DNA of 64,000 nt from contig NZ_JAPZSU010000025.1 in NCBI RefSeq assembly GCF_027531905.1, forward strand, positions 39,663 to 103,662, given 5' to 3'. The position numbers were made by a program, and so were the translations under genes. The notes beneath the pieces were generated by a model. The model made no database searches and was not told the origin of the DNA. It saw nothing but the letters and a program-made list of their open reading frames with translations. Positions 33,770 to 42,234 of this stretch are shown here, piece by piece (within the stretch, counting starts at the first letter, position 1; every line of letters begins with the position of its first letter). Source of the DNA: Flavobacterium sp. GTDB taxonomy: Bacteria > Bacteroidota > Bacteroidia > Flavobacteriales > Flavobacteriaceae.

Positions 33770-35188
33770 TTATCGCAACGGAAATTGTGCTTCAAAAACT
33801 TTAAATCGACGATCTAAATCGCTCAATAATTGTTGCTTCACAGCCTCCTCTTCTATAAAACTAAAATTTATACCGTTGTACACATATTCTTTGATGTCTT
33901 TATAGCTAACTTGTGGATATCTTTTAGCCAAAAGCACATATTGTTCGATGAGATTGGTTCTTAAGATACCAGCATCGTCTGTACTAATCACGATAGGCAC
34001 ACCAAATTCTTTATATAAAGTAAACGGATGTCGATTTTCTTTTACTTTCAGAATAAACTCATTACTTACCAAATTAATCTCAATAGCAATCTTATTCTTT
34101 GCCATATAACGTAGGAGTTCATAATTATTTTTTTCGTAAGCCAAATCTACGCCATGTCCAATTCTATTTGCGCCAGCGGTAAATACTGCCGAGTTAATAT
34201 GCCAAGTTAACTCTTCGGGTTGAACTAGCCCAAGTGTCAATTCGCCAGCATGCATACTGTATTTTACCTTCGGAAATTTGGAGTGACAGTATTTATACAT
34301 TAACATATGCAATTCATAATCTTTCATCGAAGTTGCTCCGTCTTCGGGGGAAACAATGTTCACTCCGGTAAGGAGCGGACTAGTATCAGAGGAAATAAAA
34401 GCAATCACCAAATTTTTAAACAAATCTACAGGTTCCATAAAACGCAATACAAAATTTTGATAACGCATCGTAAATTGCGCGTCATCCATCTTCAAGTCTT
34501 TATGCATGCGTGCCACAAAAGCAGTATTGAATTTTTCAGCATATTTTGCCGCGTCTCTTTTTACAAAAGTATCATACAATTGATCCAATACTTTGAAAAC
34601 ATTTTTCTCCTCTTTTTGAGCAACCAAACTGCGTAGTTGTTCGTTGAAAGAAAATAAGTCAGCGGTATTCATATCACACGGAATAGTAGACAATTGAGTT
34701 TCGATATAGCTAACATTTTCTTTAATGGCTCGATTTTTTAACTCCAACAACCCTTGTTCAAAAGTTGGAATAATCGTAGCCTGAAATTTCCCAAAAGACT
34801 CAAAAAACTGCTTGTCTGACGGATAACTCACACCATTAAAGTCTTTTATTGACCATTTCTCGATGATTTTTTGTTGATACACAGGCAGCAGCCCTTTTTT
34901 CTGAATCATTTCAAAGGTCTCCCAAATCCCATCTTTGCCTTTTTCTGACTGTACTTCTAAAGTTTCTAGATTGAGATAGAAATTACTTTTTATAGCATAA
35001 GCCATAAGGGGTTCAGCGTAAACAGATCCGGAGTAATGATGGTGTAAATCGCCCCCTTTGGGCATCTGAGAGAAAAAAGCTGTGAGTTGAGCTTCGTTAC
35101 TTCGTATGGTTTCAAAATAGTTTTCGATACTTTGAGCGGTTCCAAATACAGTACTTAAGAGAAGTAAAAAGAGCGAAATTTTTTTCAT
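33770..35188 (-). CDS. Secreted adenosine deaminase
   Basis: 472 residues with a signal peptide (MKKISLFLLLLSTVFGTAQS). The adenosine deaminase zinc site HxH is in GGDLHHHYSG (His49/His51), followed by SMHAGEL with the catalytic Glu, NRIGHGVDL and STDDAG with metal Asp. It would convert adenosine to inosine outside the cytoplasm, as part of nucleoside scavenging. ~100 residues longer than cytoplasmic enzymes, like the ADGF/CECR1 class. The frame is open 48 bp upstream of this start. Standing alone. Confidence 0.92.
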   Translation of the reverse strand: MKKISLFLLLLSTVFGTAQSIENYFETIRSNEAQLTAFFSQMPKGGDLHHHYSGSVYAEPLMAYAIKSNFYLNLETLEVQSEKGKDGIWETFEMIQKKGLLPVYQQKIIEKWSIKDFNGVSYPSDKQFFESFGKFQATIIPTFEQGLLELKNRAIKENVSYIETQLSTIPCDMNTADLFSFNEQLRSLVAQKEEKNVFKVLDQLYDTFVKRDAAKYAEKFNTAFVARMHKDLKMDDAQFTMRYQNFVLRFMEPVDLFKNLVIAFISSDTSPLLTGVNIVSPEDGATSMKDYELHMLMYKYCHSKFPKVKYSMHAGELTLGLVQPEELTWHINSAVFTAGANRIGHGVDLAYEKNNYELLRYMAKNKIAIEINLVSNEFILKVKENRHPFTLYKEFGVPIVISTDDAGILRTNLIEQYVLLAKRYPQVSYKDIKEYVYNGINFSFIEEEAVKQQLLSDLDRRFKVFEAQFPLR

Positions 35189-35413
35189 ACTTTTTAAATT
35201 TTGTCGATTTGGGGTGCAAAAATAGGTAAAAAACATCAGTTTTATGAGGCAAATATTAAAATTGCAACTATTTGCTTTTTAAATGGTTAACTAAAACATA
35301 ATAAAGTAACACAAACTACATCTGTTTTTGATGATAAAGTCCCACATCAAAGAGTATCATATCTCTTATAATAGTATTGATTTACAAATTGATAATCAAC
35401 GTTTTTTTGTAGA

Positions 35414-36187
35414 TTATAAAACCCCTAAACCCAACAATACTGCAAATACCATCAGCAGCACAGCTACCAACAATTGAATGCTTTTCAATGTTACTTTGTC
35501 CAACAAACGATTCCCTAAAAAAGCTCCTAAAAAAGCCGAAATTACAGCACAAAGAACTAAAGGATAGGCAATTTTTTCCGTGTTTTGTGACCAGTTTTGC
35601 ACATAAATACCCATTCTCGAAAGATCGATCAAACAAGCAATAACCACACCTGTTCCTATATAAGATTCTTTTGATAAACCTGATCGAATCAAGAAAGCCG
35701 CACGCAAAGCCCCTTGCATACCAGATAATCCGCCAAAAAAACCACTCAACATTCCGCCCAATGGCAAATACTTTTTATCAAAAGTAAATCGTGACCAACT
35801 TGGAATAATTTCGAACAAGGCAAAAAACAACAAAACAATGCCAATACAAACTTTAATAGGTAAAAGAATAAATGTATGATTCCCAAAAACGTAGCTTCCG
35901 ATCGGCTGCATGCCGTCCATACAAGATAAAAAATAGGCACCAAGCAAAGCAAAAACGATTGCTGGAATCCCAAAAGACAGCAGTACTTGTTTGTTCGCTT
36001 TTTGACCTAATAGCATAAGTTTAAAAATATTATTTAAAAAATGTACAATGGCAGTTAACAAAATAGCCATTTCGATAGGAAAAAACAAACCAAAAACAGG
36101 CACTAACAATGTCCCCAAGCCGAAGCCCGAGAACAATGTTAATCCAGACCCCAAAAACGCAACCAAACAAATCAAAAAATAATCCAT
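35414..36187 (-). CDS. TauE/SafE-family membrane permease
   Basis: 257 residues, about eight hydrophobic segments, with glycine-rich repeats in the two halves (GSGLTLFSGFGLGTLLVP and GGMLSGFFGGLSGMQGALR) typical of TauE/SafE (sulfite or organosulfonate exporters and related anion carriers). The substrate cannot be told from sequence. I start at the ATG giving MDYFLICL; an ATG 18 bp earlier is also in frame. Confidence 0.87.
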   Translation of the reverse strand: MDYFLICLVAFLGSGLTLFSGFGLGTLLVPVFGLFFPIEMAILLTAIVHFLNNIFKLMLLGQKANKQVLLSFGIPAIVFALLGAYFLSCMDGMQPIGSYVFGNHTFILLPIKVCIGIVLLFFALFEIIPSWSRFTFDKKYLPLGGMLSGFFGGLSGMQGALRAAFLIRSGLSKESYIGTGVVIACLIDLSRMGIYVQNWSQNTEKIAYPLVLCAVISAFLGAFLGNRLLDKVTLKSIQLLVAVLLMVFAVLLGLGVL

Positions 36188-36266
36188 GTTTTGATATTGA
36201 ATCATTAAATCATAATCATTTGTTTAAAGCAAACCACTACTTATTTACCTTTTTGATTGAGCTTTA

Positions 36267-36770
36267 TTATTTTTGTTCTTTCAACTCAATAGTTCCATTT
36301 TCGGTCTTGTCTACTATAATTTCAAAACTTGGTTTTATTGTATACGTTTGTTTTTGCCCTACTACTTTCTTATAGGTCAATGTGATTTTTCCATTACCAT
36401 CCTTTTGCAAACTAACTGGATCAATAGTTGTCATCAAGTCCGTTTCAGGTAAAACAACTGCAATAACATATTGCTTATTAAAATCAATTTCTGTAGGTTT
36501 TCCATCCCTGCCCATCGTGGTCGCCATACCAAAGATTTCATTAAACTTTTCAGCCGTTTCAATCTTTGGATTATCTAATTTATCAATTGTATTTTTTACA
36601 AAATAATTCTTGGCTAAAACAAAAGAAATATCGGTTGTTTTAGAGATACCCTGTGCTTTAAGAACTTCTGTGTTGTTAATCTCGTCTTTATTATCCGTCT
36701 TGGGACTGCTTTGGCAAGCAATAAATAAGAAACTTGCTATTGCTACTACTTTTACGATACTCTTTTTCAT
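36267..36770 (-). CDS. Lipoprotein of unknown function
   Basis: 167 residues. Lipobox FLFIACQSSP with Cys19 after an 18-residue signal sequence marks it as an outer- or inner-membrane lipoprotein; the rest is beta-rich with a Lys/Asp/Glu surface (KQYVIAVVLPETDLMTTIDP). I do not recognise the family. It is monocistronic on the minus strand, facing dnaK divergently. Confidence 0.75.
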   Translation of the reverse strand: MKKSIVKVVAIASFLFIACQSSPKTDNKDEINNTEVLKAQGISKTTDISFVLAKNYFVKNTIDKLDNPKIETAEKFNEIFGMATTMGRDGKPTEIDFNKQYVIAVVLPETDLMTTIDPVSLQKDGNGKITLTYKKVVGQKQTYTIKPSFEIIVDKTENGTIELKEQK

Positions 36771-36896
36771 TTTTTTTGGGTTTTAAAGTTATAGAGGCAC
36801 AAAGTTATCTATTTATTTTAATTGACTGTAATCTAGCACATTTTTATGCATCATTCCTTGAATTAGAGGATCAAAAATCGTGTCTTTATGCATTAA

Positions 36897-36985
36897 TTTA
36901 GTGCTGATGGGAGTGAAAACGCTCTGGCTAGAGTGACTATTTTTTGCGGGTGGGAAAGAGCGACCAAAAAAATAGGATTTAGAAA
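36897..36985 (+). repeat. Dispersed hairpin element, degenerate copy 5
   Basis: TTAGTGCTGATGGGAG resembles the element start; an imperfect stem CTATTTTTTG (36937-36946) pairs with CAAAAAAATAG (36965-36975); then GATTTAG. Weaker than the other copies. Confidence 0.5.
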
Positions 36986-37066
36986 TTAGGATTTAGAAAT
37001 GTCATCTTGTCATATTTTTTTCCGCCATTTTTGGGGCAAACTGACAATTTATAGACTGACATCGGC

Positions 37067-37082
37067 TTGGCACAGTCCTTGA
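37067..37082 (+). promoter_or_regulatory. TTGGCAC-type promoter candidate of dnaK
   Basis: TTGGCACAGTCCTTGA: the -24-like GG is followed 10 nt later by GA, where canonical sigma-54 has GC. It lies 56 bp before the dnaK ATG. The start near 37094 would give a ~45-nt leader. Confidence 0.4.
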
Positions 37083-37138
37083 CTTAACGACCTCGAGTTG
37101 TTAAAACGAGTATACAATAAAAATTAAATATAATAAAA

Positions 37139-39022
37139 ATGGGTAAAATAATCGGAATTGATTTAGGTACGACCAACTCTTGTGTTTCTGTAATGGAAGG
37201 TAATGAAGCAGTTGTTATTCCTAACGCAGAGGGAAAAAGAACAACGCCATCTATCATCGCTTTTGTAGAAGGTGGAGAAATTAAAGTGGGTGATCCTGCA
37301 AAAAGACAAGCAGTAACTAATCCAACTAAGACTATTGCTTCTATCAAACGTTTTATGGGACACACTTTTGCTGAAACTCAAGAAGAGGCAAAAAGAGTTC
37401 CTTACACAGTTGTAAAAGGGGACAACAATACACCACGTGTGGATATTGACGGTCGTTTGTACACTGCTCAAGAATTGTCAGCTATGACACTTCAAAAAAT
37501 GAAAAAAACTGCTGAAGACTATTTAGGTCAAACAGTAACTGAAGCAGTTATTACTGTTCCTGCTTACTTTAACGATGCACAACGTCAGGCTACAAAAGAG
37601 GCTGGTGAAATCGCTGGTTTAAAAGTTATGCGTATCATCAACGAACCAACTGCTGCGGCTTTGGCTTACGGATTGGATAAAAAAGGAACAGACCAAAAAA
37701 TTGCTGTTTACGATTTAGGTGGAGGTACTTTTGATATCTCTGTATTGGAATTAGGAGACGGAGTTTTCGAAGTATTGTCTACTAATGGTGATACTCACTT
37801 AGGTGGTGATGATTTTGACCAAGTAATCATTGACTGGTTAGCTGACGAATTCAAAGCTGAAGAAGGTATTGATTTGCGTTTAGACCCAATGTCATTACAA
37901 CGTATCAAAGAAGCTGCTGAGAAAGCAAAAATTGAATTGTCTTCTTCTGCAGAAACTGAAATCAACTTGCCATACGTTACGGCTACAGCTTCAGGACCAA
38001 AACACTTAGTGAAAAAATTATCTCGTTCTAAATTTGAGCAATTAGCAGATACTTTAGTAAAACGTTCTATGGCTCCAGTAGCACAAGCGTTGAAAGATGC
38101 TGGTTTGTCCACTTCTGACATTGACGAAGTTATCTTGGTAGGTGGTTCTACTCGTATCCCAAGAATCGTTGAAGAAGTTGAAAAATTCTTCGGTAAAAAA
38201 GCGTCTAAAGGTGTTAACCCTGATGAGGTTGTAGCTATTGGAGCTGCTATCCAAGGTGGTGTATTGTCTGGAGATGTAAAAGATGTATTGTTACTTGACG
38301 TTACGCCTTTATCTTTAGGTATCGAAACTATGGGTGGTGTAATGACTACTTTGATCGAAGCTAACACTACTATCCCAACTAAAAAATCTCAAGTTTTCTC
38401 TACGGCTGCTGATTCTCAACCATCTGTTGAAATCCACGTATTGCAAGGAGCTAGAGCAATGGCAGCGGATAACAAAACTATCGGTCGTTTCCACTTAGAC
38501 GGAATTCCACCAGCACCAAGAGGTGTTCCTCAAATTGAAGTTACTTTTGACATTGATGCTAACGGTATCATCAAAGTATCAGCTACTGACAAAGGAACTG
38601 GTAAATCTCACGATATTCGTATCGAGGCTTCTTCTGGATTAACTGCTGAAGAAATCGAGAAAATGAAAAAAGATGCTGAAGCAAATGCTGATGCAGATAG
38701 AATTGCAAAAGAAAGAGCAGAGAAATTGAACGAAGCTGACAGTATGATTTTCCAAACAGAATCTCAATTGAAAGAGCTTGGTGATAAATTATCTGACGAT
38801 AACAAAGTGGCTGTAGAATACGCTTTAACTGAATTGAGAATGGCACACCAATCTCAAGACATTCCAGCTATTCAAACTGCTTTGGATAACATCAACGCTG
38901 CTTGGAAAAAAGCAACTGAAGCAATGTACGCTCAAGGAGAACAAGGTCAAGCTGCTGCTGAGCCACAAGCTCAAGCACAAGGAGACAATGTTGAAGACGT
39001 TGATTTCGAAGAAGTAAAATAA
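37139..39022 (+). CDS. dnaK: Molecular chaperone DnaK (Hsp70)
   Basis: 627 residues. ATPase domain with [57 protein letters not shown]; substrate domain [18 protein letters not shown]; helical lid and the C-terminal EDVDFEEVK tail, close to EEVK-type tails of other DnaK. It refolds unfolded proteins with DnaJ and GrpE in the cytoplasm. Stands alone; no dnaJ or grpE adjacent. The Ala/Gln-rich linker before the tail ([16 protein letters not shown]) is longer than in E. coli. The 3' end is at a terminator whose arm lies inside the convergent blh gene. Confidence 0.98.
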   Translation: MGKIIGIDLGTTNSCVSVMEGNEAVVIPNAEGKRTTPSIIAFVEGGEIKVGDPAKRQAVTNPTKTIASIKRFMGHTFAETQEEAKRVPYTVVKGDNNTPRVDIDGRLYTAQELSAMTLQKMKKTAEDYLGQTVTEAVITVPAYFNDAQRQATKEAGEIAGLKVMRIINEPTAAALAYGLDKKGTDQKIAVYDLGGGTFDISVLELGDGVFEVLSTNGDTHLGGDDFDQVIIDWLADEFKAEEGIDLRLDPMSLQRIKEAAEKAKIELSSSAETEINLPYVTATASGPKHLVKKLSRSKFEQLADTLVKRSMAPVAQALKDAGLSTSDIDEVILVGGSTRIPRIVEEVEKFFGKKASKGVNPDEVVAIGAAIQGGVLSGDVKDVLLLDVTPLSLGIETMGGVMTTLIEANTTIPTKKSQVFSTAADSQPSVEIHVLQGARAMAADNKTIGRFHLDGIPPAPRGVPQIEVTFDIDANGIIKVSATDKGTGKSHDIRIEASSGLTAEEIEKMKKDAEANADADRIAKERAEKLNEADSMIFQTESQLKELGDKLSDDNKVAVEYALTELRMAHQSQDIPAIQTALDNINAAWKKATEAMYAQGEQGQAAAEPQAQAQGDNVEDVDFEEVK

Positions 39023-39061
39023 TCCCCCTCGCCCCCAAAGGGGAAATAAGGGAATGGTTAT

Positions 39062-39093
39062 AAAACCGAGTCAGTAATGGCTCGGTTTTTTTT
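39062..39093 (+). terminator. Terminator of dnaK
   Basis: AAAACCGAG / CTCGGTTTT stem, ~10-nt loop, T-run. Its distal arm overlaps the last codons of the convergent gene (39071). Confidence 0.8.
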
Positions 39094-39982
39094 GTGCTTT
39101 CTTAATATAGAACATACGGGTTATAACTATCACATGCGGAAAAGTTATGGCAGCCAGAAAAGAAAAAAATAAGGCGTTGAATAAATGTGTCTCTCGAAAA
39201 ACACTATAAAGAGTGATTATTCCTATTATGGAAATCAACCAATATAGCCATGCCGATTTGCAGTAAGTAGTAAAATGTTTCAATGAAAATGTACCCTCTA
39301 TAAAGCTTATTTGATCAATAATTGAAGGAATACTGTGCCATACTATGAAATAAATTGCAAACCCCCAGATTAAACTTGATGATTTGAAAATGATAGCAAA
39401 AATTAGCAAATGAAACAATTCTAAGCGTATTTGTGTTCTGATCTTATTGGTTTTCCAATAGAAATAGCTAATAAGAGAAAGAAAAACTGCACTAAAGCAA
39501 TAGAATACTATGTAAAAATAATGATTTGGAACAAGGCTATTGGTAATACCAAACATGATTTCTTTTACTTCATGGAGGTGTATGGTAAATAATAATAATA
39601 AAATGACTAATCCATATGAAAGCTGAAAGAGCGTGATAAGCCATTTCGGAAAAAAGTTCTGTAAATTTTGCCATTGTTGTTCACCAAAATGGTAGGCACT
39701 AACTATTATAAAAAGGATGAGTGCTATTTGAGGTAAAATAAAAAATAAGACTATTCCCATTAGCAGTACAATTAAATAATAGCCTAACCACTTTAGTGTC
39801 GAATTAGAATATTTTATTGCGCTACTTTTTTTTATTAAAAGCAAATCATTTGCACCATGCAGTATTCCAAATGAAAAAATCAACAGAAAGCCTAACAGAA
39901 TCTGCAAATTTGTATTCAAAAAAGAATCCAACCAAAGCCCGAAGAAACTGGCTAAAATTGCAATTTTCGTGTATTTTTTCAT
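39071..39982 (-). CDS. blh: Brp/Blh-type beta-carotene 15,15'-dioxygenase
   Basis: 303 residues with about eight membrane helices. Four histidines lie in conserved membrane motifs: His42 in LHGANDLLLI, His98 in SAYHFGEQQW, His216 in VWHSIPS and His283 in TFPHVIVITRMF; these are the putative iron ligands of the Brp/Blh family. The enzyme splits beta-carotene into two retinal molecules, the chromophore of proteorhodopsin. It is divergent from the proteorhodopsin gene and shares a 113-bp region with it, which fits light-dependent or joint control. Beta-carotene synthesis genes are not in this window. Confidence 0.95.
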   Translation of the reverse strand: MKKYTKIAILASFFGLWLDSFLNTNLQILLGFLLIFSFGILHGANDLLLIKKSSAIKYSNSTLKWLGYYLIVLLMGIVLFFILPQIALILFIIVSAYHFGEQQWQNLQNFFPKWLITLFQLSYGLVILLLLFTIHLHEVKEIMFGITNSLVPNHYFYIVFYCFSAVFLSLISYFYWKTNKIRTQIRLELFHLLIFAIIFKSSSLIWGFAIYFIVWHSIPSIIDQISFIEGTFSLKHFTTYCKSAWLYWLISIIGIITLYSVFRETHLFNALFFSFLAAITFPHVIVITRMFYIKKAQKKPSHY

Positions 39983-40054
39983 AATTTTTTTTTAATAAAT
40001 TTAAAGTTAACCAAAAAAATAAAAAAAATGAATTATTTATTGTTTAATTTTTAT

Positions 40055-40062
40055 TAAATTTG
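40055..40062 (+). promoter_or_regulatory. Flavobacterial -7 box for proteorhodopsin
   Basis: TAAATTTG, 34 bp before the proteorhodopsin ATG. A TTG at 40040 is only 12 bp upstream, too close for a standard -33. Confidence 0.5.
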
Positions 40063-40095
40063 ATTAAACAAATAACAATTTAAAATTATTTACTT

Positions 40096-40821
40096 ATGAA
40101 AAATTTTATGTTTATTTCTAGTTTAATAGGAAAATTATCTCCTACAGATTATGTTGGTTTTACTTTTTTTGTTGGTTGCATGGCCATGATGGCTGCATCA
40201 GCCTTTTTCTTTTTATCATTAAGTCAGTTTGATAAAAAATGGCGTACATCAGTATTGGTTTCTGGGCTGATTACTTTTATTGCAGCTGTCCATTATTTCT
40301 ACATGAGAGATTATTGGGCATCTTTTGGAGAATCTCCTACATTCTTTCGATATGTAGACTGGGTTCTAACTGTACCGTTGATGTGTGTTGAGTTTTATTT
40401 AATTCTAAAAGTGGCTGGAGCCAAAACATCATTGTTATGGAAAATGATTATTTATTCATTAGTCATGTTAATCACAGGTTATTTTGGAGAAGTTGTCGCA
40501 CCAGATAGCGCCGCATTTTGGGGTGCGATTTCAGGAGCAGCATATTTTGCCATTGTGTATGAAATTTGGTTAGGTGAAGCTTCAAAATTAGCTGCAGCAG
40601 CTGGTGGTGAAATTCAAAAATCCCACAAAATATTGTGCTGGTTTGTATTGGTAGGATGGGCTATTTACCCACTGGGTTACATGATGGGAACTAAAGGTTG
40701 GTATAATGGAGTAATTCCTTCCGGAAATATAGATGTAGTATACAACATTGCCGATGCCATCAATAAAATTGGATTTGGCTTAGTTATTTATAATTTAGCG
40801 GTTAAATCACAGAAAGAATAA
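40096..40821 (+). CDS. Proteorhodopsin, green-tuned light-driven proton pump
   Basis: 241 residues, seven helices. Alignment by eye with proteobacterial green proteorhodopsin: proton acceptor Asp88 (D97 there) in RYVDWVLTVP, Thr92 (T101), Met96 at the spectral-tuning position 105, proton donor Glu99 (E108), His66 (H75), and Schiff-base Lys224 (K231) in IADAINKIGFGL. The DTE triplet marks an outward H+ pump rather than an NDQ sodium or NTQ chloride pump, and Met105 fits green absorption in flavobacteria. With blh next door the cell can make its own chromophore. A terminator follows at 40876. Confidence 0.97.
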   Translation: MKNFMFISSLIGKLSPTDYVGFTFFVGCMAMMAASAFFFLSLSQFDKKWRTSVLVSGLITFIAAVHYFYMRDYWASFGESPTFFRYVDWVLTVPLMCVEFYLILKVAGAKTSLLWKMIIYSLVMLITGYFGEVVAPDSAAFWGAISGAAYFAIVYEIWLGEASKLAAAAGGEIQKSHKILCWFVLVGWAIYPLGYMMGTKGWYNGVIPSGNIDVVYNIADAINKIGFGLVIYNLAVKSQKE

Positions 40822-40875
40822 TTAATCCTTTCAACTATTATAATAAAAGACAGCTTTTTGCGCTCTTTTATAAAT

Positions 40876-40907
40876 AAAAATCGAGTCATTTCTGACTCGA
40901 TTTTTTT
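40876..40907 (+). terminator. Terminator of the proteorhodopsin gene
   Basis: AAAAATCGAGTCA-tttc-TGACTCGATTTTT, 13-bp stem with T-run. Confidence 0.92.
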
Positions 40908-41015
40908 ATACTTTCCCTCTTTAGCGCCCACTAAAAAACACTTTACCATCATTCTAAATCCACAGATTGAAGAGATTTTTTTTGAGTATAAAAAAACAAC
41001 AAAAAATTTAGTTAT

Positions 41016-41053
41016 AAAAAAAAGGAGTAAAATCCTAAAATTATACTCCTTTT
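41016..41053 (-). terminator. Terminator of the cysteine-synthase-like gene
   Basis: AAAAGGAGTA and TACTCCTTTT arms; the A-run on the plus-strand side gives the U-run on minus-strand transcripts. Confidence 0.75.
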
Positions 41054-41123
41054 ATTTAATAAATATAGTCTTAAATAGTATTAAACATACCTGAAATTCA
41101 AGATCTAGCAATTGCTTGAAATT

Positions 41124-42164
41124 TTATTTTACAAACTCAATTTTTTGCTCTTCTTCTTCATTTACACTATCAAAAAAACCTTGATCATTCATCCAATCAT
41201 CACTAAACACTTTACTCATATAACGAGAACCATGATCTGGAAAGATAGCAATTACATTACTATTTTTATCAAACTCTCCTTCTTCGCCATACTGCTTGAT
41301 TGCCTGCATCACTGCTCCTGATGTATATCCTACAAAAAGACCTTCTTTCCTAGCTAATTCTCTAGTAGAATGTGCACTTTCTTCATCTGTTACTTTCATG
41401 AATTTATCAATAACATCAAAGTCAGTTGCTGTTGGAATTAAGTTTTTACCCAAACCTTCAATTCTGTATGGATAAATTTCAGCACTATCAAATTCTTTGG
41501 TTTCATGATATTTTTTTAGAACAGAACCAAACGCATCAACACCTAAAATTTTGATATTTGGATTTTGTTCTTTTAAATACTTTGCAGTTCCCGAAATAGT
41601 CCCTCCTGTTCCGCTACAGGCTACTAAATGTGTTATCTTACCATTGGTTTGTTTCCAAATTTCTGGACCAGTTGACAAATAGTGAGCATCTATATTTAAT
41701 TGATTGAAATATTGATTAATGTATACAGATCCTTTGGTCTCTTCGTGCAATCTTTTGGCTACACTGTAATAAGAACGTTCATCATCAGCAGAAACATGAG
41801 CAGGACAAACATATACTTTTGCACCTAAACTTCTAAGCATATCTATTTTATCTTTGGAAGATTTAGAACTCACTGCGAGTATGCAATTATATCCTTTTAT
41901 TATACTTACCATCGCTAAGCTAAATCCTGTATTACCAGAAGTTGTTTCTATTATTGTATCACCTGGCGAAAGTATACCTTTACTTTCAGCTTGTTCTATA
42001 ATATATAATGCAATTCTATCTTTTGAAGAATGTCCTGGATTGAAAGCTTCTATCTTAGCATAGAAATTACCTTCAAATTCTTGAGTAACTCTATTTAGCT
42101 TAATAAGTGGAGTGTTACCTATTAATTCTAAAATATTATTATAAGCGTTTATTTCTTCTTTCAT
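41124..42164 (-). CDS. Cysteine synthase-family PLP enzyme
   Basis: 346 residues. [16 protein letters not shown] lysine Lys48 in [19 protein letters not shown] (substrate loop), [13 protein letters not shown] (phosphate loop), and a C-terminal [13 protein letters not shown]. This is the CysK/CysM/cystathionine beta-synthase fold; the typical CysK 'SVKDR' is SSKDR here, and the long C-terminus without CBS pairs suggests O-acetylserine sulfhydrylase or cystathionine-beta-synthase-like activity. Not resolvable further. Monocistronic. Confidence 0.9.
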   Translation of the reverse strand: MKEEINAYNNILELIGNTPLIKLNRVTQEFEGNFYAKIEAFNPGHSSKDRIALYIIEQAESKGILSPGDTIIETTSGNTGFSLAMVSIIKGYNCILAVSSKSSKDKIDMLRSLGAKVYVCPAHVSADDERSYYSVAKRLHEETKGSVYINQYFNQLNIDAHYLSTGPEIWKQTNGKITHLVACSGTGGTISGTAKYLKEQNPNIKILGVDAFGSVLKKYHETKEFDSAEIYPYRIEGLGKNLIPTATDFDVIDKFMKVTDEESAHSTRELARKEGLFVGYTSGAVMQAIKQYGEEGEFDKNSNVIAIFPDHGSRYMSKVFSDDWMNDQGFFDSVNEEEEQKIEFVK

Positions 42165-42234
42165 AAAAAAATAGTTAATCTAAGCTGAGTATAAACTACC
42201 TAGATAGGTTGCAAACTTAACAAAAAAAATCGAA

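Larger units (their letters stand above)
36771..37138. other. dnaK upstream region with a degenerate hairpin element and a promoter candidate
   Basis: Contains a degenerate member of the dispersed hairpin family (36897-36985), a doubled TAGGATTTAGAAAT word near 36973-37000, and a TTGGCAC-type promoter candidate at 37067-37082. No gene. Confidence 0.5.

Noticed and set aside
37795..38367. 190-codon minus-strand frame inside dnaK
   Set aside because: Antisense shadow of dnaK created by its codon bias; low complexity and no start signals.
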